Source: Elusimicrobiota bacterium
GTDB taxonomy: Bacteria; Elusimicrobiota; Elusimicrobia; FEN-1173
Reading direction: 5' to 3'
Length of the DNA stretch: 64,000 nucleotides
Assembly (NCBI GenBank): GCA_016715645.1
Contig: JADJZR010000009.1
Coordinates: forward strand, 1-64,000
A program made the position numbers and the translations under genes. The notes beneath the pieces were generated by a model that saw only the letters and a program-made list of their open reading frames with translations, made no database searches and was not told the origin of the DNA. Positions 18,707 through 29,105 of the stretch are shown here, piece after piece. Each line of letters opens with the position of its first letter. The stretch's first letter is position 1.

Positions 18707-18895
18707 ATGGAGGGTTTCAACAACCTTGAACTCACCGTGGAACCTCTTTCGGAAGATCCTTCGGTTATTTATGTTCCTTCCGAAGAAAAGTGGAAGTTAG
18801 AAATGTCCGAGTGGGCAAAAGACCGGCGGGCTGAAATTCTTGCGCACATTAAGGATGGAACAAAACATTTGGATTGGACTTGGGAAGAATATTAA
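18707..18895 (+). CDS. small hypothetical protein, 62 aa
   Basis: ATG 18707 with no clear ribosome binding site. Acidic, Trp-rich C-terminus (EMSEWAKDRRAEILAHIKDG, HLDWTWEEY). The pattern resembles short orphan antitoxin-like or DUF proteins of accessory regions, but there is no firm match. It faces the PIN remnant on the opposite strand. Confidence 0.35.
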   Translation: MEGFNNLELTVEPLSEDPSVIYVPSEEKWKLEMSEWAKDRRAEILAHIKDGTKHLDWTWEEY

Positions 18896-18909
18896 CCCGG
18901 GGAACCTGG

Positions 18910-19087
18910 TTAGTGGGTCCAAATTCGGTTCGCCAGGGCGGGTGCGGTTCGGCGGAATTGACCGATGTTCCAAGTGAAAATTGTTTTGGCTTTTGTTCGT
19001 TCCGCCGCTTTTAAAATGAGGGCGTCATACATAGGCCGCTTCGTCTAAGGTCATCACCAGAACGGACGTGTCAAAAAATCGGTTCAC
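18910..19087 (-). pseudogene. PIN-domain (VapC-type) toxin, internally deleted and frameshifted
   Basis: A GTG at 19087 overlaps the antitoxin stop (GTGA) and starts VNRFFDTSVLV, the N-terminal strand of a PIN domain with its first acidic residue. After nine more codons a TGA (19025-19027) ends the frame. In the next frame the typical PIN C-terminus follows: YDALILKAAERTKAKTIFTW, then NIGQFRRTAPALANRIWTH to TAA at 18910. Roughly 70-80 central residues, including conserved acidic positions, are missing. The toxin is therefore dead while its antitoxin is intact. Confidence 0.75.
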
Positions 19088-19347
19088 GGGGTAAAGGAAT
19101 TCAGGCGCTCATCCCGAACTCGATCCGTCAGGGCGGAAATTGAAACATCGGTTTTACGGCCAGACCGATAAACCCACACGCCCCGTTCTCGACGCAAGGC
19201 CGAAGACGAAGGTGCGGGCCGCAGGGTAATCTGTCCCCCGTCGCTTTCCAGTTCCAAATGGTCTCCCCCGCGCAAGTGGAATTCGTCCCGAACGCGTTTC
19301 GGGAGGACAACGCGCCCCGCCTGGTCGATGGTCAACGTTTTCACCAT
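19084..19347 (-). CDS. AbrB/SpoVT-type antitoxin
   Basis: 87 aa. The N-terminal swapped-hairpin fold is clear (MVKTLTIDQAGRVVLPKRVR followed by DEFHLRGGDHLELE), the standard AbrB/VapB DNA-binding domain. The C-terminal tail (SSALRRERGVWVYRSGRK) would bind the PIN toxin, which is now a remnant downstream. Upstream on its strand are TTGACA (19382-19377) and CACAAT (19359-19354) with 17-base spacing, and the palindrome GAAATGGTATTTC between them is a likely autoregulatory operator. The -10 is six bases from the ATG, so the message is probably leaderless. Confidence 0.82.
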   Translation of the reverse strand: MVKTLTIDQAGRVVLPKRVRDEFHLRGGDHLELESDGGQITLRPAPSSSALRRERGVWVYRSGRKTDVSISALTDRVRDERLNSFTP

Positions 19348-19353
19348 GACACC

Positions 19354-19382
19354 ATTGTGAAATGGTATTTCCCATATGTCAA
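19354..19382 (-). promoter_or_regulatory. promoter and operator of the AbrB antitoxin gene
   Basis: On the minus strand TTGACA (19382-19377) is followed after 17 bases by CACAAT (19359-19354). The spacer contains the palindrome GAAAT-GGT-ATTTC, suited to autorepression by an AbrB-type protein. Confidence 0.55.
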
Positions 19383-19447
19383 TAGTATTTTATTTGCGTC
19401 TCATTGAACCATTCCAGCGAATCGAAAAGCGGTAGAATAGCTCAGCC

Positions 19448-21487
19448 ATGTCTCACTCGCCTTTTTTATCCGCGCTTCGAGCCACACTGGGGCGGGATGC
19501 CGTTTTGTCTGGGAAGGGGGAACTGTTTCCCTATGCCTACGACGCCGCGTTGGATCAGCGGCTTCCGGGTGCGGTGGTTTTGCCGCGCACAACCGCGGAG
19601 GTGGTGGCGGTGGTTCGGTTGGCGCGGGAATACGGTGTTCCCTTTGCCGTTCGCGGTGCGGGGACGAACTTGTGCGGGGGGACCATCGTGCCGACCGGGG
19701 GATTGGTCATCCATGTGAGCCGACTGAACCGGCTTTTATCCATTGATCCCGAACGCCGTCGGGCTTGGGTTGAACCTGGCCTGATCAACTTGCATCTCCA
19801 TAAATCCCTGGCACCGCGTGGCCTTTTTTACGCGCCGGACCCGGCCAGTCAAAAGGCCTGCACGCTGGGCGGAAACGTGGGCACCAACGCCGGGGGACCC
19901 CATTGCCTCAAATACGGGGTGACCAGTCATCACGTCACAGGTTTAGAGCTGGTCCTTCCCGACGGCGGGGTTATCCGGGTGTCTGTGGACGATGCCGGAT
20001 TTGACCTGACGGGGCTCTTTGTGGGGTCGGAGGGAACGTTGGGGATCGCCACGAAAATTGAGGTCAACTTATTGCCCCAGCCCGAGGACGTGAGAACCTG
20101 TTTGGTGGCTTTTTCGTCCATGGAAGCGGCGGCGCAAACGGTGACGGACATTATCGCCGCTGGGATCGTGCCCGCTTCTCTGGAGGTGATGGACCGATTG
20201 ACCGTCGCGGCTGTGGAGGCTTTTGTCCATGCGGGGTACCCCACATCGGCGGAGGCCGTCCTCCTGATTGAGGTGGACGGGCCCCGGGATCAAACCATCC
20301 CCGAGAGCCGGCGCATTCGGGCCCTGTGCGATAAAAACGGGGGCACCGACTTTCGTACGGCGGTGGATGAGCGGGAACGGGAAAAACTGTGGGAAGGGCG
20401 GCGGGGGGCGTATGCGGCCATGGCCCGGTTGGCACCCAACGTGCTCGTGGAAGACGGGGTGGTCCCCCGCACGCGGTTGCCCGAAGCGGTCAAAAAGATC
20501 CGGGCTATCGCTGATCGCCACCATTTGCGCATGGGGTTGATCGCCCATGCCGGTGACGGGAACCTCCACCCCAACATGATTTTTGACGAACGGGACCCCG
20601 ACGAAACCGCTCGCGTGCTCGGCGCTGGTCAGGAGATGATGCGGGTGTGTGTGGATTTGGGGGGATCCATCTCGGGGGAACATGGGATCGGGGCCGACAA
20701 ACGGGAGGCCATGCGGTGGCTTTTTTCTCCGCCGACTCTTTTTTTGTTTCGGGAAATCAAGCGTGCCTTTGATCCCGCCCATCTGTGCAACCCGGACAAA
20801 CTGATCCCGGTGGCGGACGTTCCTCCTGGACCCCGTGGGGCTGGTTTCGTGCCACACGAAGGGGCTTATTCCGTCGTTTCTGTCGATGAGGTTTTGGGGC
20901 TGGTGCGGTCCGCTCGCGACTCGGGGACGGCCCTTTTTATCCAAGGAAGCGGTTCGAAAAAGTGGATGGTCCCCGACGGGAAAACGGTTCTCGTGACCAC
21001 CGGCCTGCATCGTCTCGTGGATTTGGACCGCGGGAATCTGACCCTTTCCGTGATGGGGGGAGTGGAACTGCCCGCTCTGCGCACCGAACTGGAGAAAGAA
21101 GGGCTCTTTCTCCATGTGGGGGGATCGGGCACGTTGGGGGGAGTCCTTTCCACCAACACCGGCGCGCGTCCCTCGCTTCGCCATCAAATCCTCGGCTTGA
21201 AAGCGGTTTCCGGCGACGGGGAACTTCTTTCGTTCGGTGCCAAGGTCATGAAAAATGTGGCGGGCTACGACGCGGCGCGGCTGTTTCTGGGGGCCTGGGG
21301 CACGTTGGGGGTGATCGTGGAAGTCACGCTCCGTCTCCATCGGACTCCCGTTGAATGTTGGGCCCCCGCACCGGCGGGGCCGCCGAATTTTTCGGGGCTT
21401 TCGACCGAGGAACTTCACCGAAAAGTGAAAGCCGCGTTCGATCCCCAGTATCTTTTCAATCCCACGCTGTTCGCCCCTCCCCGATGA
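19448..21487 (+). CDS. glcD: GlcD-GlcE fusion: FAD-linked glycolate/lactate-type oxidase
   Basis: 679 aa. Residues 1-455 are a complete GlcD-type FAD-binding PCMH plus FAD-oxidase C domain: PRTTAEVVAVVRLAREYGVP, AVRGAGTNLCGGTIVPTGG, GNVGTNAGGPHCLKYGVTSH, GSEGTLGIATKIEV, HAGDGNLHPNM and GGSISGEHGIGADKREAM. Residues about 475-640 are a second, shortened FAD-binding module like GlcE (FIQGSGSKKWMVPDGKTVLV, VGGSGTLGGVLSTNTGARPS, KVMKNVAGYDAARLFLGAWG). In E. coli these are separate proteins of the glycolate oxidase complex with GlcF. The partner glcF follows with an ATGA overlap. The substrate (glycolate, D-lactate or another 2-hydroxy acid) is not determined by sequence. Confidence 0.9.
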   Translation: MSHSPFLSALRATLGRDAVLSGKGELFPYAYDAALDQRLPGAVVLPRTTAEVVAVVRLAREYGVPFAVRGAGTNLCGGTIVPTGGLVIHVSRLNRLLSIDPERRRAWVEPGLINLHLHKSLAPRGLFYAPDPASQKACTLGGNVGTNAGGPHCLKYGVTSHHVTGLELVLPDGGVIRVSVDDAGFDLTGLFVGSEGTLGIATKIEVNLLPQPEDVRTCLVAFSSMEAAAQTVTDIIAAGIVPASLEVMDRLTVAAVEAFVHAGYPTSAEAVLLIEVDGPRDQTIPESRRIRALCDKNGGTDFRTAVDEREREKLWEGRRGAYAAMARLAPNVLVEDGVVPRTRLPEAVKKIRAIADRHHLRMGLIAHAGDGNLHPNMIFDERDPDETARVLGAGQEMMRVCVDLGGSISGEHGIGADKREAMRWLFSPPTLFLFREIKRAFDPAHLCNPDKLIPVADVPPGPRGAGFVPHEGAYSVVSVDEVLGLVRSARDSGTALFIQGSGSKKWMVPDGKTVLVTTGLHRLVDLDRGNLTLSVMGGVELPALRTELEKEGLFLHVGGSGTLGGVLSTNTGARPSLRHQILGLKAVSGDGELLSFGAKVMKNVAGYDAARLFLGAWGTLGVIVEVTLRLHRTPVECWAPAPAGPPNFSGLSTEELHRKVKAAFDPQYLFNPTLFAPPR

Positions 21488-22773
21488 CCGTTGATCCCGA
21501 CTTGATCAGTCGGCCGGCGGCGCCCGGGTCTAAGGCGGAAAGCCGCTCCTACGACGATGTCATGCATTGCAATCGGTGCGGGTTTTGCACCTCCTTTTGT
21601 CCCACCTATCTGGCCACGGGGGACGAGGGCCTTTCGCCCCGCGGCCGCAACCAGACCTGGCGCGCCCTCATGGAAGGGCGGCTGGATCCCTCCGACGCAA
21701 AACGCTCGTTTGATACCTGCCTTTTGTGCGGCATCTGTACCTCGGTTTGTTTCGCCCAAGTGCCCACCGCCCGGCTTATGTCTCAGGCCCGAGAGACGGT
21801 GCGGAACGCCCAGGGGGCGGGGGGGCCCCTGCGGTTTTTTCTGCGCCATATCCTTCCCCGGCCGACCCTCTTCGAGGGCTTGCTCAAAATTCTTTATGTT
21901 GGAAAAAAAACGGGGGTTTCCCGGTTGCTGAATCGATGGGGCGTTCTCCGATGGATTTCACCGCGGCTTGAAGCCGCCGAGGAGGCGGTGGACCGGGCGC
22001 CGACGTCCTTCTTACGGGACCTTCTCCCCGCCGCGGAAAAATACGTCGAGGTCGTCCATTTCCTCTCCTGCGGTCCGAACTGCGTGAACCCGGAGATCGG
22101 TTTGGCCACGGCCCACATTTTAAAAGTTCAGGGCGTTCGAGCGGGGACGGCCAACACCGTTTGTTGCGGGTTACCGGGCCAAAGTTTCGGCGATCTCGAA
22201 GCGGCCCGAATTCTCGCTCGCAAAAACATCGAGGTATTGGAAAATTACCCTCAGGCGACCATTTTAATCGACGATTCTTCCTGCGCCGCGACCGTCAAGG
22301 AGTGGCCCCGCTTTTTCGAGGACGATCCCGTCTGGCGCGCCCGGGCCGAGGCCGTGTCCCGGCGGGCGAAAGACGTGCTGGAATGGCTTACGCTTCGCCC
22401 GCTGGACCTTTCGGCATCGAGTGAAAACTCAGTGGTGACCTACCACGACGCCTGCAAAGCCCGCTATGCCCAAGGTCTTGTGACCGAGCCGCGCCGATTA
22501 TTGGCCGGGGTTCCGGGAATAGAATATCGGGAACTTCCGGAGGCGGACCAATGTTGCGGGGGGGGTGGGACTTACCAATTCATGCAACCTGAAATTTCAA
22601 AAGCCGTGGGCCAACGGAAAGCCGAAAACATTGCCGCGACCGGGGCCACTCTCGTCCTCACTTCCAGCGTGTCCTGTCTCCTCCAACTCCGCAGCGTTCT
22701 CCGAAAAGCCAAATCCAAAGTTCAGGCGTTTCATATCGTGGAGTTGTTGGCGAAAGGAGCAAAGCCTCTTTAA
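21484..22773 (+). CDS. glcF: GlcF-type iron-sulfur subunit of the 2-hydroxyacid oxidase
   Basis: 429 aa from ATG 21484, overlapping the GlcDE stop. The N-terminus holds two 4Fe-4S ferredoxin motifs, CNRCGFCTSFCP and CLLCGICTSVC. The C-terminal half has two CCG (DUF3400-type) cysteine-rich repeats: SCGPNCVNPEIG to TVCCGLPG, and YHDACKARYAQG to DQCCGGGGTYQFMQPEIS, as in GlcF and heterodisulfide-reductase-like proteins. It accepts electrons from the flavin subunit and passes them to the quinone pool. It is membrane-associated but has no TM helix. Confidence 0.93.
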   Translation: MTVDPDLISRPAAPGSKAESRSYDDVMHCNRCGFCTSFCPTYLATGDEGLSPRGRNQTWRALMEGRLDPSDAKRSFDTCLLCGICTSVCFAQVPTARLMSQARETVRNAQGAGGPLRFFLRHILPRPTLFEGLLKILYVGKKTGVSRLLNRWGVLRWISPRLEAAEEAVDRAPTSFLRDLLPAAEKYVEVVHFLSCGPNCVNPEIGLATAHILKVQGVRAGTANTVCCGLPGQSFGDLEAARILARKNIEVLENYPQATILIDDSSCAATVKEWPRFFEDDPVWRARAEAVSRRAKDVLEWLTLRPLDLSASSENSVVTYHDACKARYAQGLVTEPRRLLAGVPGIEYRELPEADQCCGGGGTYQFMQPEISKAVGQRKAENIAATGATLVLTSSVSCLLQLRSVLRKAKSKVQAFHIVELLAKGAKPL

Positions 22774-22838
22774 GTAAATCTGTTTTTGTCGAAATCCCCC
22801 TTCCCCCATTTGGGAAATCGATTTCAGGACCCTGGCGC

Positions 22839-23478
22839 CTATTTCTTTTTCGGTTGTTTTTCCCACGTTGAGCGGAAATCGGCTGTGGTTTCTTGCGTCA
22901 TTGCATGGATTAGTTTTTCGACTTGTGTCGCCCGATCTCGCAGGCTGAGCGAGCTTGTCCCCAGCCCGGTTCCGCCGGCGTTGACGAGATTAATGGTAAC
23001 TACTCAGGCCCCTCACCCTACCCTCGCCCGAGAGGAGAGGGTAAATCTTTGTTTTCCTTCCCCTCTTGGGGGAAGGTGCCCCGAAGGGGCGGATGAGGGC
23101 CTGAGTAGTTACGATTAATGTACAACGAGCTGGATCCACTCCAGATCGTGGCGCCGCGGGACGTGTTCATCATTTTTGCGCTCAGGGTCCCACGTTAATG
23201 CTGTTTTTCGGACCTCTTTCAACACGTCCGCGGTTGTTCCCAGTTCGATGAGGGCGATACCGTGTTGTTCGGCCTGCACCGCCTCGATAAACTTTGCTGT
23301 GATGTCGGGGTCGCCTTCTTGGGTTCCTTCCGTCTTAAAGGCAAAAATACCAAAGGTTTGGGTTCGATCAAGGATCATGCGGGGGGGGGACTTTCACCGA
23401 CACGGTCGATGAGCAGGCCGCAAGACCAAGAGAAAGGAGAATAAAGGTGTGTCTAAGTTTTATCAGTGGAACCTCCAT
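22839..23478 (-). pseudogene. lipoprotein gene disrupted by frameshifts and a MITE insertion
   Basis: On the minus strand MEVPLIKLRHTFILLSLGLA-ACSSTVSVKVPPP is a lipoprotein signal (lipobox LAAC). At a nine-G tract (plus strand 23381-23389) the frame changes, and reading continues as ILDRTQTFGIFAFKTEGTQE, AKFIEAVQAEQHGIALIELG and HDLEWIQLVVH. Coding then meets the MITE at 23112. Beyond it, after a further frame change, LYINLVNAGGTGLGTSSLSL, RDRATQVEKLIHAMTQETTA and DFRSTWEKQPKKK run to TAG at 22839. So at least two frame changes and one 125-bp insertion lie in one gene. No family recognised. Confidence 0.7.
22996..23112 (-). mobile_element. MITE-like palindromic element, copy 2, with 8-bp target duplication
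   Basis: 117 bp with terminal inverted repeats GTAACTACTCAGGC and GCCTGAGTAGTTAC at its exact ends, flanked by the direct repeat GATTAATG at 22988-22995 and 23113-23120. It is inverted relative to copy 1 at 18068. There is no ORF inside, so movement would need a transposase supplied elsewhere. Confidence 0.88.
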
Positions 23479-23978
23479 GAATTTGCGTACCCTGAGTCTA
23501 ATCCCAATTCGATGGATATACAAGGGGGACAAACCCACTCTATGAGGGGGCGGTGGGGCTGATACACCAGGCACGGCCATAGAATGCGCTTTTGGCGGCC
23601 CCGCATTGGTCGATTTCCGCGTTGCTCCTCAGCGACATGCCGCAGAGGGCGTGCACTCTCGTCGCGCCTCGAAATCGTTTCAACTGGAGGCCATTCGATC
23701 CGAGGCCCCAGAGCGAGTTAACCTGAAAATTTCGTTTAACTGAGCATTTCCGTCCGGGAGGGCTCGAAAATTCCGTTCCGCACCCTACCGACGGTAGACC
23801 CGGGCCAACCGGGGAATCCCGGTTAAAAACCTACGGATCGAAGTGGAAGGAGTTGCCTGGAATCTTGCCGGAATGACAGGTAACCAGACGTCGATGAGGT
23901 CCGTGTCGTCACCTCCGATTTCGAAATCGGGAAAACGGATTCTGCCTGCATCCGCAAATTTGAACCCATATTGAAGCC
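23479..23978. other. 500-base stretch without a convincing gene
   Basis: No frame gives a recognisable protein. It holds an imperfect long hairpin bounded by CGATTTC (23611-23617) and GAAATCG (23671-23677) and the 16-base perfect palindrome CCGATTTCGAAATCGG at 23915-23930. These look like intergenic repeat debris. Confidence 0.5.
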
Positions 23979-25406
23979 TTACACGGAAGGTGGGGGGGCA
24001 AAGAGGGCCTCCAGGCCCAGCACTTTGTGAAAATAGCCGCTTTTTTCTAAATCACGACTGAGCGGGCCCGCCGATACAAGGACTTTTTCAATCGTGAAAT
24101 GCCGCTTGGGTTTGATTACCCTGATTTTATTTTCGACGTCCCGGGCTACGGACAACCCGAGGGGATTTGTTTGGAACTTACATTCCACCACGGTCAGAAT
24201 GTGCCCCTGGCGGTGAATGAGGATATCCACTTGGGCGCCTGGTGATTTAATCGCGCCGCGGCCGGGTTGGCGAAAAAACGGACCCACTCCGATGACTTCG
24301 CTGATCGAAACGCCCATGTGCTCCAGGAGGCTTGGGATGTTTTTGAGGCAAAAACGTTCAAAACAGAGGCCCAGGTAGGAATCAAGGCTCCGACAGGTTA
24401 AGCGGTCAAACAGACCAGACCCTGTGTTCAATTCGATGGCGGAGCGATGGGGTTTTACATAGGTGAAGTAAAAACGGAGCCATTCATCCCACAGAACAAT
24501 TCGACGGGTTTTTCCCCGTTCCCCGTCCAACGCCAGGGGGGACATCTGTTTGACGAAATCCGCTTGCTCCAGCGCTTGAATGTACGAGCCGAGGCCTCCG
24601 CCCGGAGGTTTTCCCAGTTTTCCAGCCAGGGCTTCGCGCGAGTGACTTCCCTGCGCGAGGGCCTCCACAATTAGTTCGTAGGTCTTTATGACTTTAAATT
24701 GTTCCTTGAACAACGTCTCAAACTCCGTGAGAAAAAAAGAGTTTTTGGTGAAACACAGCCGGTCCATGTTGTGGCTCAAGGAGGAAGCCGGATCAATCTG
24801 TTCAAGGTACTTTGGAATGCCTCCGAAAATCATAAGGACCTTTGACATTTCGAACGTCGAACGACGCCCTTTAAAAAACAAAGCCCCGTCGCGCGCCGGC
24901 AACCCCTCCACCTTTATTTCGAACGTTTTCCGATTGTGCAGTGCGTGTGAATGAACCAAATGTTTCAGCATGAAACTCGACACCGATCCGCACAGAACCA
25001 AGGTTAAGCCGGAGTTCGTTTTCCAGCGGTTGTCCCAATAATATTTCAGTAGGGACACAAGTTCCGCCCTCCCCGATGCCATCCACGGAAATTCGTCAAA
25101 TACAATATACCGACGTCCCTTGCGAAGATGCGGCGTCAGGGCGTCAAAGGCCTCTTTCCAGGTCCGGGCCAGCACCCGGGGAGTCCCGGTTTGTTCGGAC
25201 AATTGATCCGTAAAGTGCTGGATTTGGCGGGACAATTCGACTTTCTGAAGAGCTTCAAAATACAGATCCCTCCCCTTTTTTTGAAGGGAAGACAAAAGAG
25301 CACTTTTTCCCACACGTCGTCGCCCGTATACAATGCCGAGCTCCGCGCGGGAAGAATTCAACGCTCTCCGAAAAATTGAAATTTCATGGTGTCGTCCGTA
25401 TATCAT
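23979..25406 (-). CDS. P-loop ATPase with C-terminal DUF234-type nuclease-like domain
   Basis: 475 aa from ATG 25406 (MIYGRHHEISIFRRAL); a TTG seven codons upstream is less likely. Walker A is YGRRRVGKSALLSSLQ (residues about 27-42), Walker B RYIVFDEFPWMA, sensor-1 region TLVLCGSVSSFM. Then comes a winged-helix segment (ALAQGSHSREALAGKLGKPP) and a C-terminal domain with VDILIHRQGHILTVVECKF, the PD-(D/E)xK-like DUF234 signature. Such STAND-like or archaeal ATPase proteins are widespread in mobile and accessory DNA and are suspected in defence or selfish functions; the role here is unknown. Four copies of an operator-like motif lie just upstream. Confidence 0.85.
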   Translation of the reverse strand: MIYGRHHEISIFRRALNSSRAELGIVYGRRRVGKSALLSSLQKKGRDLYFEALQKVELSRQIQHFTDQLSEQTGTPRVLARTWKEAFDALTPHLRKGRRYIVFDEFPWMASGRAELVSLLKYYWDNRWKTNSGLTLVLCGSVSSFMLKHLVHSHALHNRKTFEIKVEGLPARDGALFFKGRRSTFEMSKVLMIFGGIPKYLEQIDPASSLSHNMDRLCFTKNSFFLTEFETLFKEQFKVIKTYELIVEALAQGSHSREALAGKLGKPPGGGLGSYIQALEQADFVKQMSPLALDGERGKTRRIVLWDEWLRFYFTYVKPHRSAIELNTGSGLFDRLTCRSLDSYLGLCFERFCLKNIPSLLEHMGVSISEVIGVGPFFRQPGRGAIKSPGAQVDILIHRQGHILTVVECKFQTNPLGLSVARDVENKIRVIKPKRHFTIEKVLVSAGPLSRDLEKSGYFHKVLGLEALFAPPPSV

Positions 25407-25417
25407 GAAGATATCAT

Positions 25418-25514
25418 AGATCGGCAAGAATCAGGTGTCAAGCGATTTTTGCCGATCTGATAGCGATCTCGTCAGATCGGCAAGTTCCCCGGCATGGGCG
25501 ATTCTTGCCGGTCT
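25418..25514. promoter_or_regulatory. array of four alternating copies of AGATCGGCAAGAATC
   Basis: Copies are seen at 25418-25432 (forward), 25444-25458 (reverse, GATTTTTGCCGATCT), 25474-25484 (forward, shortened) and 25500-25514 (reverse, GATTCTTGCCGGTCT). They form two inverted pairs about 56 bases apart. The array lies immediately upstream of the ATPase start on its strand, fitting an operator for a dimeric regulator or an iteron-like site. No regulator gene is adjacent, so the ATPase itself may bind it (inference). Confidence 0.65.
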
Positions 25515-25624
25515 GTGAACCCCCGCCAGAAAGGCCAGAGATCCGGATATAGAAAAGCCTATCAACCACCAAGGCCCTTCACTTGGCCGAGTTTTTGAAC
25601 ATGTTCCAAAACAAAAAATAAATA

Positions 25625-26361
25625 TTATTTAATGACGGTTTTGAGGTATTCGCGGTTGAGCTGGGCGATGAAATCGACGGAGATTTCTTTGGGACACACC
25701 GCTTCGCATTCGGACTGATTACTGCAGTTGCCGAACCCTTCGGCGTCCATTTGGGCCACCATGGCTTGCACCCGGTCGGCGGCTTCCACTTTACCTTGGG
25801 GCAGTTGGGCCAGGTGAGACACTTTGGCGGCCACAAACAGCATGGCCGAGGCGTTTCGGCACGCGGCCACACAGGCGCCGCACCCGATGCATTGGGCCGC
25901 GTCCATGGCCCGGTCGGAATCTTTTTTTGAAATGGGAAGGGTGTTGGCATCTGGCGTGCCGCCGGTGCCCACCGATACGAACCCGCCGGCTTGAATGACC
26001 CGGTCAAAGGAAGAACGGTCGCAGACGCAGTCTTTCACCACGGGGAACGCTTTGGCCCGCCAGGGCTCGATGGTGATGGTTTGACCGTCGTGGAAATGCC
26101 GCATGTGAAGCTGGCAGGTGGCCGTGGCTTGGTGTCCCCCGTGGGGAACCCCGTTGATGACCAGCGAACACATTCCGCAAATCCCTTCGCGGCAGTCGGA
26201 ATCAAAGGCGATGGGTTCTTGTCCCTGTTGGATGAGACCTTCGTTTACGACGTCCAACATTTCCAAAAACGACATGTCCGGGCTGATGTCCCGGGCAGGA
26301 TAATCCACCAATCGGCCCGGTTCAGACGCTTTTTTCTGACGCCACACGCGCAGGGTCAGAT

Positions 26362-26365
<4 letters not shown>
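25625..26365 (-). CDS. sdhB: succinate dehydrogenase/fumarate reductase iron-sulfur subunit
   Basis: 246 aa. It relays electrons from SdhA flavin to quinone through 2Fe-2S, 4Fe-4S and 3Fe-4S centres. Seen: 2Fe-2S ligands in DSDCREGICGMCSLVINGVP and TATCQL, 4Fe-4S CIGCGACVAACRN, and the C-terminal cluster ligands CSNQSECEAVCPKEI. The sequence resembles the longer B-type SdhB (Bacteroidetes/epsilon-like fumarate reductase) rather than E. coli SdhB. It is the last gene of sdhCAB and overlaps sdhA by four bases. Confidence 0.95.
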
Positions 26366-28271
<1,906 letters not shown>

Positions 28272-28275
<4 letters not shown>

Positions 28276-28994
28276 GGAACCAGTCCTCCCGAGGGCAATT
28301 GGATCAGTCCGGCCAGTACGCCCAGGGGGATGGAGGCAAAACCCAAAAACAAAAGCCACCCGGCCGCAATGGCCGCTGGTCGGATCCGTTTACGAAGAAT
28401 GATTGTCTGAAAACCTAAGGACTGGAACATGCTGTAAATCCCGTGGGTCAAATGCATCCCCAACAAAAAAGTTCCAAAAATATAAAACCCGCTGATCCAA
28501 GGAACCTGAAAGCCCATTACCACCATGGAATACACGTCGTGGCGGCCCCGGTCGTCGAGCAAATGGTGATATTCGGGATGGGTGACCAGCAGAGTGAAAT
28601 GGGGCAAATGGTATCCCAGGAAAGCCAAGACGATGAGGCCCGACACTTTCATGGTGCGGGACGCGTAGGTGGCCTCTTTGTATGTTTTGGCCGCGTAACC
28701 AACGGGGCGGGCGGCGGCGTTCTCAAGCGCGAGAGAAACCGCCGTCACAATATGAGTGAGGACCATGGCAATCAATCCCAATCGGGCGACCCACAGGAGT
28801 TCCCCCGTGCTTTTCAGAAAAGCGGCGTAGCGGTTGACAGCTTCTTGCCCGAGAAACATCTGTAAATTTCCGATCAAATGGCCCACGATAAAGCCCACCA
28901 AAGCCAAACCGGATACGGCCATCAGGAACTTTTTTCCCGTGGACGTCCAGAAATAAGGTCGATGTTTGGTTGAAAGGGAACCCATGTCACTCAC
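28272..28994 (-). CDS. sdhC: succinate dehydrogenase cytochrome b subunit (B-type, five helices)
   Basis: 240 aa; GTG 28994 or ATG 28985. Five transmembrane helices are evident (KFLMAVSGLALVGFIVGHLI, ARLGLIAMVLTHIVTAVSLA, MKVSGLIVLAFLGYHLPHFT, WISGFYIFGTFLLGMHLTHG, AAIAAGWLLFLGFASIPLGV), with histidines GHLIGN, LTHIVT, YHLPHF and MHLTHG suited to binding two b hemes, as in the single-subunit B-type SdhC/FrdC anchors. No sdhD exists. This architecture implies menaquinone chemistry by analogy with B. subtilis and Wolinella. Confidence 0.92.
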
Positions 28995-29055
28995 GCTTTG
29001 TTTTTCTTGACAACTTCCCTGCGCGGGAATCTTAGCATGTTTTTAAAAAAATGGG

Positions 29056-29084
29056 TTGAATTAATTGGAAACGCGTGTTACAAT
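29056..29084 (+). promoter_or_regulatory. promoter of the RHH/PIN module (TTGAAT-17-TACAAT)
   Basis: TTGAAT at 29056-29061 and TACAAT at 29079-29084 are spaced by 17 bases. AGGAGG (29092-29097) and the ATG at 29106 follow. The promoter is divergent from sdhCAB. Confidence 0.6.
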
Positions 29085-29105
29085 GGCTTACAGGAGGAAT
29101 CTCTT

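Noticed and set aside
20069..21418. 449-codon minus-strand ORF inside glcD
   Set aside because: Shadow frame of the GlcDE fusion; no domain, biased composition.
22786..23118. 110-codon plus-strand ORF
   Set aside because: It runs through the MITE and antisense to the lipoprotein remnant; its C-terminus is simply the translated repeat.
25418..25514. CRISPR array
   Set aside because: Repeats alternate in orientation, are 11-15 bases and have irregular spacing; no cas genes.
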